From contig BMVA01000022.1 in assembly GCA_014650475.1 (NCBI GenBank), positions 1 through 64,000 of the forward strand: 64,000 nucleotides of DNA, read 5' to 3'. Of the stretch, positions 54,998 to 64,000 are shown one piece after another; the first letter of the stretch is position 1; each line of letters opens with the position of its first letter. This DNA comes from Streptomyces albogriseolus (GTDB lineage Bacteria; Actinomycetota; Actinomycetes; Streptomycetales; Streptomycetaceae). Both the position numbers and the translations under genes were made by a program. A model generated the notes under the pieces. The model made no database searches, was not told the origin of the DNA, and worked only from the letters and a program-made list of their open reading frames with translations.

Positions 54998-55564
54998 CTA
55001 CGACGGCGTGCCGAGTTCCGCCCAGACCGTCTTGCCCGCCACGTCGGGCGTGCGCTGCACGCCCCAGTCCAGGCACAGGCGCTGGACGATGAACATGCCG
55101 TGGCCCCCCGGGCGGCCCGCGCGGTGGGGTGTGCGCGGCGACGGCTGGCCGGTGCCCCGGTCGGTGACCTCGAGGCGGATCACCTTGCGGTCGCAGGTGA
55201 TGGTCAGCAGATCCGGCCCTTCGGCGTGCAGGCACGCGTTGGTGACCAGCTCGGACACGACGAGCAGGACGTCCTCGGCGGCGGCCCGCCGGTCCGCGGT
55301 GGCGGCCGGCAGCCAGCCCCAGTCGTACAGCGCCTGCCGTGTGAAGTCCCGTGCGAGCGGCACGACCCCGCTCTGGTCCTCGAAGCTCAGCCGGCGCGCC
55401 TGCGCCTCGCCGGACGGCCCCGGCGGGGACGCCGGGTCGGCGATCGGCGTGGCCACGCCGCTGTCCGGGGCGTCCGCGGCCGGTGCAGCGCCCCCGGACG
55501 TCCCGGAAGCGCCGCTGGGCTCCGGACCGCGGTCGCCCGGCGAGTAGGGCCGGGTGGTGCTCAT
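54998..55564 (-). CDS. anti-sigma factor kinase (RsbW-like ATP-binding protein)
   Basis: 188 residues. The first 60 are Pro/Gly/Ser-rich and disordered; the HATPase_c_2 domain follows with the N-box LLVVSELVTNACLHA and the G-box PGGHGMFIVQRL. Proteins of this type bind a SigB-type sigma factor and phosphorylate a STAS antagonist. The gene lies 242 bases downstream of the STAS gene on the same strand and next to the divergent sigma gene, so it is the obvious anti-sigma candidate. It corresponds by position to the PrsI/ArsI region of the S. coelicolor SigI system (from memory; names not assigned). Confidence 0.85.
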   Translation of the reverse strand: MSTTRPYSPGDRGPEPSGASGTSGGAAPAADAPDSGVATPIADPASPPGPSGEAQARRLSFEDQSGVVPLARDFTRQALYDWGWLPAATADRRAAAEDVLLVVSELVTNACLHAEGPDLLTITCDRKVIRLEVTDRGTGQPSPRTPHRAGRPGGHGMFIVQRLCLDWGVQRTPDVAGKTVWAELGTPS

Positions 55565-55806
55565 CAGCGCTTCACCTCACCGTGTCACCAGTTCACCATG
55601 CGACATTGCCCGCACTCGGTCGGTCACGCGCGGACGGCCCGAATGGTTCTCGGCACCCTCCCGACCACCGCGTCCGGGACGTGCTGGATGTCTCCTGCCC
55701 GAGCCGCCGGACGGAACACCCCCGTATTCGCACGAAAAAACGCGCCGAGGATCCCCCGCCGCCGGCGGGTGCGGCACGAGCACCCCGCCGGGCCTGCCCG
55801 CCCGCG

Positions 55807-56184
55807 TCACGCGGAATCGTCGGCCAGGGCCGCCTCGAGCGTGTCGTGAACGGCGAACACCGCGTCCGCCCCCGTGATCTCGAACACCCGGGCGACGACG
55901 GGCTGCATGCCCACGAGGGCCACCCCGCCTCCGTCCGCCTCGGCCTTCAGCCGGGCGCCGAGCAGCACATTCAGCCCCGTGGAGTCACAGAACTCCAGCC
56001 GGGAGCAGTCGATGACAAGCCGCTTGAAACCCTTGGCGAGGCAGTCCTCCAGTGGCTCCCGCAACAGATCGGCGGTGTGGTGGTCCAACTCACCCGCCGG
56101 GGTCACGACGGCACTGGGGCCCTCTTCTCGCACCTCGACCAGAAGCCGGCCCGACTGTGCGCTGCCGACCGTCCCGCGGTCCAT
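55807..56184 (-). CDS. STAS anti-sigma factor antagonist
   Basis: 125 residues, one STAS domain with the phospho-serine site EFCDSTGLNVLLG (S68). When unphosphorylated it would bind the anti-sigma kinase and free the sigma factor. Not BldG, whose sequence around this site and N-terminus differs. ATG at 56184, divergent from the sigma gene 250 bases away. A cysteine just before the serine motif (C66) is noticeable and could be redox-sensitive, but this is only a guess. Confidence 0.88.
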   Translation of the reverse strand: MDRGTVGSAQSGRLLVEVREEGPSAVVTPAGELDHHTADLLREPLEDCLAKGFKRLVIDCSRLEFCDSTGLNVLLGARLKAEADGGGVALVGMQPVVARVFEITGADAVFAVHDTLEAALADDSA

Positions 56185-56434
56185 GCCGTCTCTCTCTCCC
56201 GAGGTCGTGGCTGTTCCTGACGCTCTCGAACATTACGCCTTCCGGCCACGCAACGACACTCTAACAATCACGCACAAACAGACATAAGCGAACAGAACGC
56301 ACTTGCGGCGGGCTCCGAGCAGCCGGTAGGGCTAGTAAAGACACGTACCCGACACGGCCGGCTTTGGAGGCGCCGCACACCGCAGTGCACGTATCGGCTT
56401 CGGCAGCCATATGCCGAGAACGATGGAGGACATC

Positions 56435-57349
56435 ATGTCACCCCGGCTCGACGCATCGCCTACCCGTGAAGCGACGTCGACACCCCTTCCGGAACATCTG
56501 GATCCCATCGAGCAGGACGACCTGGGAGTCGTCCAGGACGGTCTCCTCGCCGGACTCCCGGAGATCCCCCCGTACGACGAGGTGGGCCCGGTCGACGCAC
56601 GGGCCCTGTCCAAGACCCTGTTCGAGCGCCTGGAATCGCTCGACGAAGGCAGTCACGAGTACTCGTACGTACGCACCACGCTCGTCGAACTGAACCTCGC
56701 CCTGGTCAAGTTCGCCGCCTCCCGGTTCCGCTCCCGCAGCGAGCCCATGGAGGACATCATCCAGGTCGGCACCATCGGCCTGATCAAGGCGATCGACCGC
56801 TTCGAGCACACGCGGGGTGTGGAGTTCCCCACCTTCGCGATGCCGACCATCATCGGCGAGATCAAGCGCTTCTTCCGCGACACCTCATGGTCCGTGCGCG
56901 TACCGCGCCGCCTGCAGGAGCTGCGGCTGGACCTGGCCAAGGCCGGTGACGAACTGGCCCAGCAGCTCGACCGCGCGCCGACGGTGGCCGAGCTGGCGGA
57001 CCGGCTGGGCATCACCACCGACGAGGTCGTCGAGGGCATGGCCGCGTCGAACGCGTACACCGCCTCCTCGCTGGACGCCCAGCCCGAGGAGGACGACGCC
57101 GAGGGCGCCCTGGCCGACCGGATCGGTTACGAGGACCACGGACTCGAAGGCATCGAGTACATCGAGTCGTTGAAGCCGCTGATCGCCGAACTGCCGTCGC
57201 GGGACCGGAAGATCCTGTCGCTGCGGTTCGTCGCCGGCATGACCCAGTCGGAGATCGGCGAGGAGCTCGGCATCTCCCAGATGCACGTCTCCCGTCTGCT
57301 GTCCCGGACGCTGGTGAAGCTGCGCAAGGGCCTCACGGTCGAGGAGTGA
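56435..57349 (+). CDS. sigI: SigB/SigF/SigG-type sigma factor (SigI-like)
   Basis: 304 residues. Region 2 has SEPMEDIIQVGTIGLIKAIDRFE and RGVEFPTFAMPTIIGEIKRFFRD (2.2-2.4). Region 3 is at about 155-215, and region 4 ends with AGMTQSEIGEELGISQMHVSRLLSRTL. I start at the ATG at 56435 because GGAGG is 5 bases upstream; in-frame ATGs at 56411 and 56423 overlap that site. These factors drive stress and developmental genes in Streptomyces and are held by RsbW-like kinases. The name rests on neighbours (hut genes on one side) matching SCO3068. Confidence 0.88.
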   Translation: MSPRLDASPTREATSTPLPEHLDPIEQDDLGVVQDGLLAGLPEIPPYDEVGPVDARALSKTLFERLESLDEGSHEYSYVRTTLVELNLALVKFAASRFRSRSEPMEDIIQVGTIGLIKAIDRFEHTRGVEFPTFAMPTIIGEIKRFFRDTSWSVRVPRRLQELRLDLAKAGDELAQQLDRAPTVAELADRLGITTDEVVEGMAASNAYTASSLDAQPEEDDAEGALADRIGYEDHGLEGIEYIESLKPLIAELPSRDRKILSLRFVAGMTQSEIGEELGISQMHVSRLLSRTLVKLRKGLTVEE

Positions 57350-57379
57350 TCCCGGCCGCGTGACGTCCGTCCTCCAGAG

Positions 57380-57404
57380 GGCGGCCCGGAGGATCCGGGC
57401 CGCC
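57380..57404. terminator. terminator between sigma factor and hutI
   Basis: GGCGGCCCGGA / TCCGGGCCGCC, an 11-bp stem with a 3-base loop followed by TTT, between convergent genes. Confidence 0.75.
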
Positions 57405-57435
57405 TTTCAGAGGTTCCGGGCCTTGCGGCGCCCCC

Positions 57436-58608
57436 TCAGACCTCCCGTACGCCCCTGCGCCACACGCCCGTGACCAGCGGGACGCCCGGCCGGTAGGCCA
57501 GGTGGACATGGCTGGGGGCGTCGAGCAGCACCAGGTCCGCGTACGCGCCCGGGACGAGCCGGCCGACGTCGGTGCGCCGCAGCGCCGCAGCGCCGCCCGC
57601 GGTGGCCGCCCGCACGGCCTCGTCGGGCGTCATCCCCATGTCCCGCACGGCGAGCGCGATGCAGAACGGCATCGACGAGGTGAAGGACGACCCGGGGTTG
57701 CAGTCGGTGGACAGCGCCACGGTCGCCCCCGCGTCCAGCAGCCGCCGGGCGTCCGGCCAGACGGCGCGGGTGGAGAACTCCGCGCCGGGCAGCAGCGTCG
57801 CGACGGTCGCGCTGTTCGCCAGCGCGTCCACGTCGGCGTCGGTGAGGTGGGTGCAGTGGTCGGCGCTGGCCGCGTCCAGCTCGACGGCCAGCTGCACACC
57901 GGGGCCGTACGAGAGCTGGTTGGCGTGGATCCGCGGGTGCAGCCCCTTCGCCTTGCCCGCGGTGAGGACCGCGCGGGCCTGGTCGCCGTCGAAGGCGCCC
58001 TGCTCGCAGAACACGTCGATCCAACGGGCGTGCGGCGCGCAGGCGTTCAGCATCTCGCCGGTGACCAGGGCGACGTAGCCGGCCGGGTCGTCCGCGTACT
58101 CGGGGGCGACGACGTGCGCGCCGAGGTAGGTGACCTCGTCGGTGTGGCGGGCGGCCAGCCGCAGGGCGCGGGCCTCGTCCTCGACGGTCAGCCCGTAGCC
58201 GGACTTGGTCTCGAAGGTCGTGGTGCCCTGGCGCAGCGCCTCCGCGAGATAGCGGGTGAGGGTGGCCTCCAGCTCCGCGTCGCTCGCGGCGCGGGTGGCG
58301 GCGACGGTGGTGCGGATGCCGCCCGCGCTGTACGGGCGGCCCGACATGCGGGCGTTGAACTCCTCGGTGCGGTCGCCGGCGAACACCAGGTGGGAGTGGG
58401 AGTCGACGAAGCCCGGCAGGACCGCGCGGCCGCCGGCGTCGACCCGGTTGTCAGTGGCGGGTGCTTTGCTTGACTCACCGGTCCACACGACGCGGTCGCC
58501 CTCGATGACGACGGCCGCGTCCCGGACCAGGCCGAGGGGGTCGGGATCGCGGAGGGAGGGGTCGTTGGTGACCAGCGTGGCGATGTTCGTGATGACGGTG
58601 GCGCTCAT
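57436..58608 (-). CDS. hutI: imidazolonepropionase
   Basis: 390 residues, amidohydrolase superfamily. It opens 4-imidazolone-5-propionate to N-formimino-L-glutamate, third step of histidine degradation. Metal HxH in [11 protein letters not shown] (H71, H73), substrate region [19 protein letters not shown] and the metal Asp in [14 protein letters not shown] at 58608 with GAGGACACC upstream. Last gene of the leftward hut operon, 32 bases after hutF. Confidence 0.95.
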   Translation of the reverse strand: MSATVITNIATLVTNDPSLRDPDPLGLVRDAAVVIEGDRVVWTGESSKAPATDNRVDAGGRAVLPGFVDSHSHLVFAGDRTEEFNARMSGRPYSAGGIRTTVAATRAASDAELEATLTRYLAEALRQGTTTFETKSGYGLTVEDEARALRLAARHTDEVTYLGAHVVAPEYADDPAGYVALVTGEMLNACAPHARWIDVFCEQGAFDGDQARAVLTAGKAKGLHPRIHANQLSYGPGVQLAVELDAASADHCTHLTDADVDALANSATVATLLPGAEFSTRAVWPDARRLLDAGATVALSTDCNPGSSFTSSMPFCIALAVRDMGMTPDEAVRAATAGGAAALRRTDVGRLVPGAYADLVLLDAPSHVHLAYRPGVPLVTGVWRRGVREV

Positions 58609-58640
58609 GGTGTCCTCATGGGTCGCGTCCTCATGGGTCG

Positions 58641-59984
58641 TCAGGCGCGCAGGTACTGGATCGCCTGCGCGAGGGCTCCGGGCACGTCGGGGACCAGCGT
58701 GTGCGCCCCGTCGCGCACCACGTGCCGGCCTGCCACGACCGTGTGCCGCACATCGGCGGCCGTCGCGGCGAATACGGCCGTCTCGGCGCCCAGCCGGGGC
58801 GGTGGCCCCGCTGTCCTGACCGAGTCCAGCGCGACGGTGGTGAGGTCGGCGCGCGCCCCCGCCTCGATGACGCCGGTGTCGTCCCAGCCGAGCGCCGCGT
58901 GCCCGTCGACGGTGGCCGCGCGCAGCAGGGCCGCGGCCGTCCAGTGACCGCGGGTGCGGGTGCGCAGCCGCTCGTTCAGCTCCATCGCGCGCGCCTCCTC
59001 GAACAGGTCGACGACGGCGTGGCTGTCGGAGCCGAGGCTGAGCGGGGAGCCCTCGTTCTGCAGGGCCGCGGCGGGTCCGATGCCGTCCGCGAGGTCGCGT
59101 TCGGTGGTGGGGCACATGCAGGTGCCGGTGCCGCTGCCGCCGATCAGGGAGACGTCCTCGGCGGTGAGGTGGGTGTTGTGCACACCGGTGGTGCGCGGCC
59201 CCAGCACGCCGTGCAGGGCCAGCAGTTGGGCCGGCGTGCAGCCGTGCGCCTCCCGGCAGGCGTCGTTCTCGGCGGTCTGCTCGGACAGGTGCACGTGCAG
59301 GGGGGCCCGCCGCTCCCCGGCCCAGCGCGCCACCGTCGACAGCTGCTCCGCGGGCACGGCCCGTACGGAGTGCACGGCCGCGCCGATCCGCGCGTGGTCC
59401 TGGTCCTTGAGAAGTGAAGAGCGTGCGGCCCAGGCGTCCGCGTCGCCGTCGGAGAAGCGCAGCTGGTGGGCGGTGGGGGGCCGGCCGAAGCCGGAGGAGA
59501 GGTAGGCGGCGTCGAGGAGGGTGATCCGGATGCCGGCCTCGGCGGCGGCCGCGAGCAGCGCCTCCCCCATGGCGTTGGGGTCGGCGTAGGGCGTGCCGCC
59601 GGGCGCGTGGTGCACGTAGTGGAACTCGCCGACGGTGGTGATCCCGGCCAGCGCCATCTCGGCGTACACGGCGCGGGCGAGCGCGTGGTAGCTGTCCGGG
59701 GTGAGCCGCTCGGCGGTGGCGTACATGACCTCGCGCCAGGTCCAGAAGGTGCCGGAGCCGACCTGGACGGTGGAGCGCAGGGCGCGGTGGAAGGCGTGGC
59801 TGTGGGCGTTCGCCAGTCCGGGGAGGGTCAGTCCGCGCAGGATCTCGGCGCCGGGCGGGGGCGCGGGGGTGCCGGTGCGGACGCCGGCGATGCGCCCGTC
59901 CGCCACGTCGAGGGCGACGCCCGGCTCGACGTGGGCGCCGAGCCAGGCGTGCTCCAGCCAGTACGTCCGCGGGGTGGCGGTCAC
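58641..59984 (-). CDS. hutF: formimidoylglutamate deiminase
   Basis: 447 residues, amidohydrolase superfamily. It hydrolyses N-formimino-L-glutamate to N-formyl-L-glutamate and ammonia. Metal HxH in [10 protein letters not shown] (H61, H63), then VHLSEQ, GVHNTHL and [18 protein letters not shown] start overlapping the stop of the upstream M20 gene (GTGA). Its presence means this organism degrades histidine by the two-step formylglutamate branch instead of HutG-type formiminoglutamase. Confidence 0.92.
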   Translation of the reverse strand: MTATPRTYWLEHAWLGAHVEPGVALDVADGRIAGVRTGTPAPPPGAEILRGLTLPGLANAHSHAFHRALRSTVQVGSGTFWTWREVMYATAERLTPDSYHALARAVYAEMALAGITTVGEFHYVHHAPGGTPYADPNAMGEALLAAAAEAGIRITLLDAAYLSSGFGRPPTAHQLRFSDGDADAWAARSSLLKDQDHARIGAAVHSVRAVPAEQLSTVARWAGERRAPLHVHLSEQTAENDACREAHGCTPAQLLALHGVLGPRTTGVHNTHLTAEDVSLIGGSGTGTCMCPTTERDLADGIGPAAALQNEGSPLSLGSDSHAVVDLFEEARAMELNERLRTRTRGHWTAAALLRAATVDGHAALGWDDTGVIEAGARADLTTVALDSVRTAGPPPRLGAETAVFAATAADVRHTVVAGRHVVRDGAHTLVPDVPGALAQAIQYLRA

Positions 59985-61255
59985 GGGGCGGCCAGTCCTT
60001 CCAGTACGTCGGCGAGGGCGAGGACCCCGGCCACGCAGTCGTCCTCGGCGGCGAACTCGGCCGGGGAGTGCGAGACGCCAGTGGGGTTCCGTACGAACAG
60101 CATGGCGGTCGGGACGCGTCCGGCGAGGATCCCCGCGTCGTGTCCGGCGCCGGTGCCGAGGACGGGCGCCTTCAGGCCGGCGTCCTTGCCCAGGATGCGG
60201 GCGAGCCGGTCGCGCAGGGCGTGGTCGAACTCGACGACGGGGGTGAAGGACTCGCGTTCCACGTCCAGCTGGACGCCGTGGGCGGCGGCGTACGCGCGGG
60301 CGGCCCGCTCCACCCCGCCGACCACGGTGTCCAGGCGCTCCTGGTCGGCGGCGCGGGAGTCGAGCCAGCCGCGCACCAGGGACGGCACGGCGTTGACGCC
60401 GTTCGGCTCGACGACCAGCTTGCCGAACGTGGCGACCCCGCCCGCCTGTTCGGCCTCCCGGCGGGCGGCGAGGACGGTCTCGGCGTACGGCAGCATCGGG
60501 TCGTGCCGGTCGGCGAGCCGGGTGGTGCCGGCGTGGTTGGCCTCGCCCCGGAAGTCGAACCGCCAGCGGCCGTGCGGCCAGATCGCGGACGCGACGCCGA
60601 CCCGGTCGCCGGTGAGGTCCAGCGCCCGTCCCTGCTCGACGTGCAGCTCGACGAAGGCGCCGATGCGGCCGAGGCGTACGGGGTCGGGGCCGATGGCGTC
60701 CGGGTCGTAGCCGGCGGTCTCCATGGCCTGCGGGAGGGTGATGCCGTCGGCGTCGGTGAGCCGGTGGGCCTGGTCGACGGTGAGCGCGCCCGCGGTGAGC
60801 CGGGAGCCGACGCAGGCGAGCCCGAAGCGGGCGCCCTCCTCGTCGCCGAAGTTGACGATGCCGAGCGGCTTCGCCGGACGGACGCCCCGGCGGCGCAGTT
60901 CGTCGAGGGCGGCGAAGGCGGAGACGACGCCGAGGGGGCCGTCGAAGGCGCCGCCGTCGGGCACGGAGTCCAGGTGCGACCCGGTGACCACGGCGTCCCC
61001 CTCGGCGGGGTCGCCGAGCCAGGCCCACTGGTTGCCGTTGCGGTCCACCTCGTAGGCCAGACCGCGGCGGCGGGCCTGCTCGCGGAACCAGTCCCGGCAG
61101 TCGGCGTCGGCGCCGGTCCAGGCGAACCGGCGGTAGCCGCCGGTCGCGGAGTTCCGTCCTACGGGCAGCAGGTGCCGCCACATCTCGTGGAAGGAGTCCG
61201 GTGCGGCCGCGGGCCGGACGGGTGGCTCCGGGGCGGCGGGGGTCGGGTGGGTCAT
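59981..61255 (-). CDS. M20-family amidohydrolase (annotated type: allantoate / N-carbamoyl-amino-acid hydrolase)
   Basis: 424 residues, binuclear-zinc M20 enzyme. Metal ligands are H94 (TGSHLDSVP), D105 (GAFDGPLG), E139/E140 (GDEEGARF), H205 (VELHVEQG) and H396 (GVSHSPAEF), with a dimerisation lid between them. Sequence class alone suggests an N-carbamoyl-L-amino-acid or allantoate hydrolase. Its start overlaps hutU (ATGA) and its stop overlaps hutF (GTGA), so it is made with the histidine enzymes; the missing last step, N-formylglutamate to glutamate plus formate, is a natural role (inference). Confidence 0.85.
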   Translation of the reverse strand: MTHPTPAAPEPPVRPAAAPDSFHEMWRHLLPVGRNSATGGYRRFAWTGADADCRDWFREQARRRGLAYEVDRNGNQWAWLGDPAEGDAVVTGSHLDSVPDGGAFDGPLGVVSAFAALDELRRRGVRPAKPLGIVNFGDEEGARFGLACVGSRLTAGALTVDQAHRLTDADGITLPQAMETAGYDPDAIGPDPVRLGRIGAFVELHVEQGRALDLTGDRVGVASAIWPHGRWRFDFRGEANHAGTTRLADRHDPMLPYAETVLAARREAEQAGGVATFGKLVVEPNGVNAVPSLVRGWLDSRAADQERLDTVVGGVERAARAYAAAHGVQLDVERESFTPVVEFDHALRDRLARILGKDAGLKAPVLGTGAGHDAGILAGRVPTAMLFVRNPTGVSHSPAEFAAEDDCVAGVLALADVLEGLAAP

Positions 61256-62916
61256 GCCTGCTCGCCCTCACGCATGGGGATGCGCACACCGCGCTCCTCC
61301 GCCACCGACTCGGCGATGTCGTACCCGGCGTCGACGTGCCGGACGACGCCCATGCCGGGGTCGTTGGTGAGCACGCGGCGGATCTTCTCGCCGGCCAGGG
61401 CGGTGCCGTCGGCCACGGTGACCTGCCCCGCGTGGAGGGAGCGGCCCATGCCGACGCCGCCGCCGTGGTGGATCGACACCCAGGAAGCGCCGGAGGCCAC
61501 GTTGACCATGGCGTTGAGCAGCGGCCAGTCGGCGATGGCGTCGGACCCGTCGCGCATCGCCTCGGTCTCCCGGTAGGGGGAGGCCACGGAGCCGCAGTCG
61601 AGGTGGTCGCGTCCGATGACGACCGGCGCGGACAGCTCGCCGCTCGCGACCATGTCGTTGAAGCGCTCGCCGGCCTTGTCGCGCTCGCCGTAGCCGAGCC
61701 AGCAGATGCGGGCGGGCAGGCCCTGGAAGTGGACCCGCTCACCGGCCAGCGTGATCCAGCGGGCCAGGGACTCGTTCTCCGGGAAGAGGTCGAGGATCGC
61801 GCGGTCGGTCTTCGCGATGTCGGCGGGGTCGCCGGAGAGGGCGGCCCAGCGGAAGGGGCCCTTGCCCTCGCAGAACAGCGGGCGGATGTAGGCGGGGACG
61901 AAGCCGGGGAAGGCGAACGCCCGCTCGTACCCGGCGAGCTGGGCCTCTCCGCGGATGGAGTTGCCGTAGTCGAACACCTCGGCGCCGGCGTCCTGGAAGC
62001 CGACCATCGCCTCGACGTGCCGGGCCATGGACTCGCGGGCGCGCGTGGTGAAGCCGGCCGGGTCCTTGGCGGCCGCGTCGGCCATGTCCTCGAAGGCCGT
62101 GCCGAGGGGGAGGTAGGCCAGGGGGTCGTGGGCGGAGGTCTGGTCGGTGACGATGTCGATGGGCGCACCCATGGCGAGGAGCCGCGGGACGGTCTCGGCC
62201 GCGTTGCCGAGGACGCCGATGGACAGCGGCCTGCGCCGGTCGCGTGCCTCGACGGCGAGCCGCAGCGCGTGGTCGAGGGAGTCGGCCCTCACGTCGAGGT
62301 ACCGGTGCTCGATGCGGCGGTCGATGGCGCGCGGGTCGCAGTCGACGCAGATCGCCACGCCGTCGTTCATGGTCACGGCGAGCGGCTGGGCGCCGCCCAT
62401 GCCGCCGAGTCCGGCGGTGAGGGTGATGGTGCCGGCGAGGGAGCCGCCGAAGCGCTTGGCGGCGACGGCGGCGAAGGTCTCGTAGGTGCCCTGGAGGATG
62501 CCCTGGGTGCCGATGTAGATCCAGGAGCCGGCGGTCATCTGCCCGTACATGGTCAGGCCGAGCTGCTCCAGGCGCCGGAACTCCTCCCAGTTCGCCCAGT
62601 CGCCGACCAGGTTGGAGTTGGCGATGAGGACGCGCGGCGCCCACTCGTGGGTCTGCATCACGCCGACAGGGCGGCCGGACTGGACGAGCATCGTCTCGTC
62701 CTGCTTGAGCCCCTTCAGGGTGCGGACCATGGCGTCGAAGGAGCGCCAGTCGCGGGCCGCCTTGCCGGTGCCGCCGTAGACGACGAGCTTGTCGGGGTGC
62801 TCGGCGACCTCCGGGTCGAGGTTGTTCTGCAGCATGCGCAGGGCGGCCTCCTGCTGCCACCCCAGGGCGTTCAGCTCGCTGCCGCGCGGTGCTCGAACGG
62901 GACGAGGTCCTGACAT
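61252..62916 (-). CDS. hutU: urocanate hydratase
   Basis: 554 residues, full length. It adds water to urocanate to give imidazolonepropionate, using tightly bound NAD+. The NAD region reads [13 protein letters not shown] and the active-site segments are [32 protein letters not shown] and [18 protein letters not shown] at 62916 behind GGAGG. First gene of hutU - M20 - hutF - hutI; hutH is not in the window. Confidence 0.97.
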   Translation of the reverse strand: MSGPRPVRAPRGSELNALGWQQEAALRMLQNNLDPEVAEHPDKLVVYGGTGKAARDWRSFDAMVRTLKGLKQDETMLVQSGRPVGVMQTHEWAPRVLIANSNLVGDWANWEEFRRLEQLGLTMYGQMTAGSWIYIGTQGILQGTYETFAAVAAKRFGGSLAGTITLTAGLGGMGGAQPLAVTMNDGVAICVDCDPRAIDRRIEHRYLDVRADSLDHALRLAVEARDRRRPLSIGVLGNAAETVPRLLAMGAPIDIVTDQTSAHDPLAYLPLGTAFEDMADAAAKDPAGFTTRARESMARHVEAMVGFQDAGAEVFDYGNSIRGEAQLAGYERAFAFPGFVPAYIRPLFCEGKGPFRWAALSGDPADIAKTDRAILDLFPENESLARWITLAGERVHFQGLPARICWLGYGERDKAGERFNDMVASGELSAPVVIGRDHLDCGSVASPYRETEAMRDGSDAIADWPLLNAMVNVASGASWVSIHHGGGVGMGRSLHAGQVTVADGTALAGEKIRRVLTNDPGMGVVRHVDAGYDIAESVAEERGVRIPMREGEQA

Positions 62917-62951
62917 GGGGCGCCTCCAGGTGGCCACACGACGTCTGCAGA

Positions 62952-62987
62952 TATTCACATCCTGGCTATCTGAATAGACCTAGTCAA
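62952..62987 (-). promoter_or_regulatory. hut operon promoter with overlapping operator palindrome
   Basis: Minus strand TTGACT (62982-62987), 17 bases, CAGGAT (62959-62964). A 25-base inverted repeat TATTCA-N13-TGAATA (62952-62976) covers the -10 and part of the spacer, an arrangement expected of a repressor site. The region is also upstream of the divergent PLP-enzyme gene. Confidence 0.62.
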
Positions 62988-63036
62988 TACAGGGGGTGCG
63001 TCGGTGCCGCCGTCCGGGGGATGTTTGGCTGGATGC

Positions 63037-64000
63037 ATGCGCGCGAACGAGCAGACCAGTGACAGGACGGGCGACGTGACGGCCGGGACCGACCCGCGGG
63101 CCGCCGGGCGGGCGGCCCGCCGGGACGCCGCGGTGCGGGCGGCCGTGGAGCAGGGGCTTCTCGACACCGACGCGCCCCTCGTGGCGCTGCTGGACGCCAC
63201 CGGCATCCGCGAGTCGGCGGCGGACCTGCGGGCCGCCTTCGAGGCCGTGACCGCGCCCGGCACGCCGGTGCTGCACGCCTTCGCGGTGAAGGCGAGCCCG
63301 CTGGTGCCGGTGCTGCGGCTGCTGCGCGAGGAGGGCATCGGCGCGGAGGTGGCCAGCCCGGGCGAGCTGGCGCTGGCGCGCGCCGCGGGCGTGGAGCCGG
63401 GGCGCACGGTGCTGGACTCCCCCGCCAAGACGCTCGCCGAGCTGCGGGAGGCGCTGGAGCTGGGCATCGCCGTCAACGCGGACAACCCGCAGGAGCTGGA
63501 GCGGATCGACGCGCTGGTGGCCGGCACGGACGTCCGCTCACCGCTCGGTATCCGGGTGAACCCGCAGGTCGGGGGCGGTTCCATCGAGGCGCTGTCGACC
63601 GCCACGGCCACCTCGAAGTTCGGTGTGGCGCTGCGGGACGAGGGCGCGCGGGAGTGGGTGATCCAGGCGTACCTGGACCGGCCGTGGCTGACCCGGCTGC
63701 ACGCCCACACCGGCTCCCAGGGCATCGCCCTGACGATGATGGCGCGCGGGGTCGCGGAGACGTACGAGCTGGCGGAGGAGATCAACCGGCGGGCCGGACG
63801 GCGCCAGGTCGACACCCTCGACATCGGCGGCGGACTGCCGGTGAACTTCGCCTCCGAGGAGAGCCGCCCCACCTACGCGGAGTACGCGCGGCTGCTGAAG
63901 GAGACGGTGCCGGGGCTGTTCGACGGGCGGTACGGGCTGGTCACCGAGTTCGGCCGGTCCCTGCTGGCCAAGCACGGCACGGTGATCACACGCGTGGAGT
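63037..64000 (+). CDS. fold-type III PLP-dependent enzyme (decarboxylase/racemase-like), partial
   Basis: The first 321 residues are visible and the gene continues past the window. After a 30-residue Ala/Arg-rich start, the alanine-racemase-type barrel begins: PLP Lys in LHAFAVKASPLVPVL (about K84), EVASPGELALARAAG, ALSTATATSKFGV, LHAHTGSQG and TLDIGGGLPVNF. These match the diaminopimelate/ornithine decarboxylase-like group, including the Y4yA-type alanine-racemase-like proteins; the reaction is not certain. The ATG at 63037 has only a weak ribosome site. It is divergent from hutU and may share its regulator. Confidence 0.82.
   Translation, partial: MRANEQTSDRTGDVTAGTDPRAAGRAARRDAAVRAAVEQGLLDTDAPLVALLDATGIRESAADLRAAFEAVTAPGTPVLHAFAVKASPLVPVLRLLREEGIGAEVASPGELALARAAGVEPGRTVLDSPAKTLAELREALELGIAVNADNPQELERIDALVAGTDVRSPLGIRVNPQVGGGSIEALSTATATSKFGVALRDEGAREWVIQAYLDRPWLTRLHAHTGSQGIALTMMARGVAETYELAEEINRRAGRRQVDTLDIGGGLPVNFASEESRPTYAEYARLLKETVPGLFDGRYGLVTEFGRSLLAKHGTVITRVE

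Noticed and set aside
55716-55741. SigB-type promoter (GTTT ... GGGTGT on the minus strand) between the STAS and anti-sigma kinase genes
   Set aside because: The spacing is 16 bases where 13-15 is expected, and the -10 is imperfect. Not strong enough to list.
55807-56184. BldG identity for the STAS protein
   Set aside because: The sequence around the phospho-serine and the N-terminus differs from BldG as I know it. The context is a SigI-type sigma factor with hut genes, not the bldG locus.

Overview
The window is about 72% G+C, with GTG/TTG starts, 4-base stop/start overlaps and gene content typical of a Streptomyces chromosome core region. From memory, the gene order matches the S. coelicolor stretch running from ahcY (SCO3023) through whiB (SCO3034), fbiA/fbiB and the LCP genes to sigI (SCO3068) and hutU (SCO3073). 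Much of the middle also follows the M. tuberculosis block Rv3255c-Rv3277 (manA, SIS protein, manB, DUF3499, metallopeptidase-like, whiB2, fbiA, fbiB, mannose-1-P guanylyltransferase, LCP, TIGR03089, fadE25, purE, purK, GtrA). I see no insertion sequence, prophage, tRNA or CRISPR.

Layout. 1-456: leader and promoters of a leftward rRNA operon whose 16S gene lies outside the window. 0.5-3.2 kb: SpoIIM-like and RDD membrane proteins and a small unknown protein. 3.3-10.3 kb: leftward genes for methyl-cycle recycling (ahcY), metal efflux (CDF) and mannose-phosphate metabolism (manA, SIS protein, Trm112-like protein, manB). 10.3-19 kb: lactate permease, DUF3499, a metallopeptidase-like protein, a very large membrane glycosyltransferase coupled to a DUF5719 protein, and whiB. 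19.7-27.4 kb: cysteine dioxygenase-like cupin, F420 biosynthesis (fbiA-fbiB), a DNA glycosylase, a mannose-1-phosphate guanylyltransferase, a secreted peptidoglycan amidase and a TIGR03089 protein. 27.5-38.9 kb: six LytR-CpsA-Psr (LCP) proteins interleaved with a GT2 glycosyltransferase and a hotdog thioesterase. 39-45.7 kb: copper-storage-like Cys-rich protein, cardiolipin-synthase-like enzyme, reductase, acyl-CoA dehydrogenase, UDP-glucose dehydrogenase, and a CGNR regulator divergent from two VOC proteins. 45.9-50.6 kb: two adjacent M19 dipeptidase paralogues (one with every metal ligand lost), purE-purK and a GtrA protein. 50.7-57.3 kb: two-component system, POT peptide transporter and a SigB-type sigma factor with anti-sigma kinase and STAS antagonist. 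57.4-64 kb: histidine-utilisation operon (hutU, M20 amidohydrolase, hutF, hutI) and a divergent fold-III PLP enzyme cut by the window end.

Functionally the core is envelope building. ManA, ManB and the guanylyltransferase would supply GDP-mannose and UDP-glucose dehydrogenase would supply UDP-glucuronate. GT2 enzymes and the large membrane glycosyltransferase would use such precursors, and LCP proteins would attach finished glycopolymers to peptidoglycan. WhiB and the SigI-type module add developmental and stress control.

The observations I find most worth checking are: the M19 pseudo-dipeptidase beside its intact paralogue; the GGTAAC/GTTACC operator array between the CGNR regulator and the VOC genes; three 11-bp-phased direct repeats in front of the response-regulator gene; a palindrome over the -10 of the hut promoter; and an M20 hydrolase placed where a deformylase is expected in the hut pathway. 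Names of orthologues and their synteny come from memory and were not searched.
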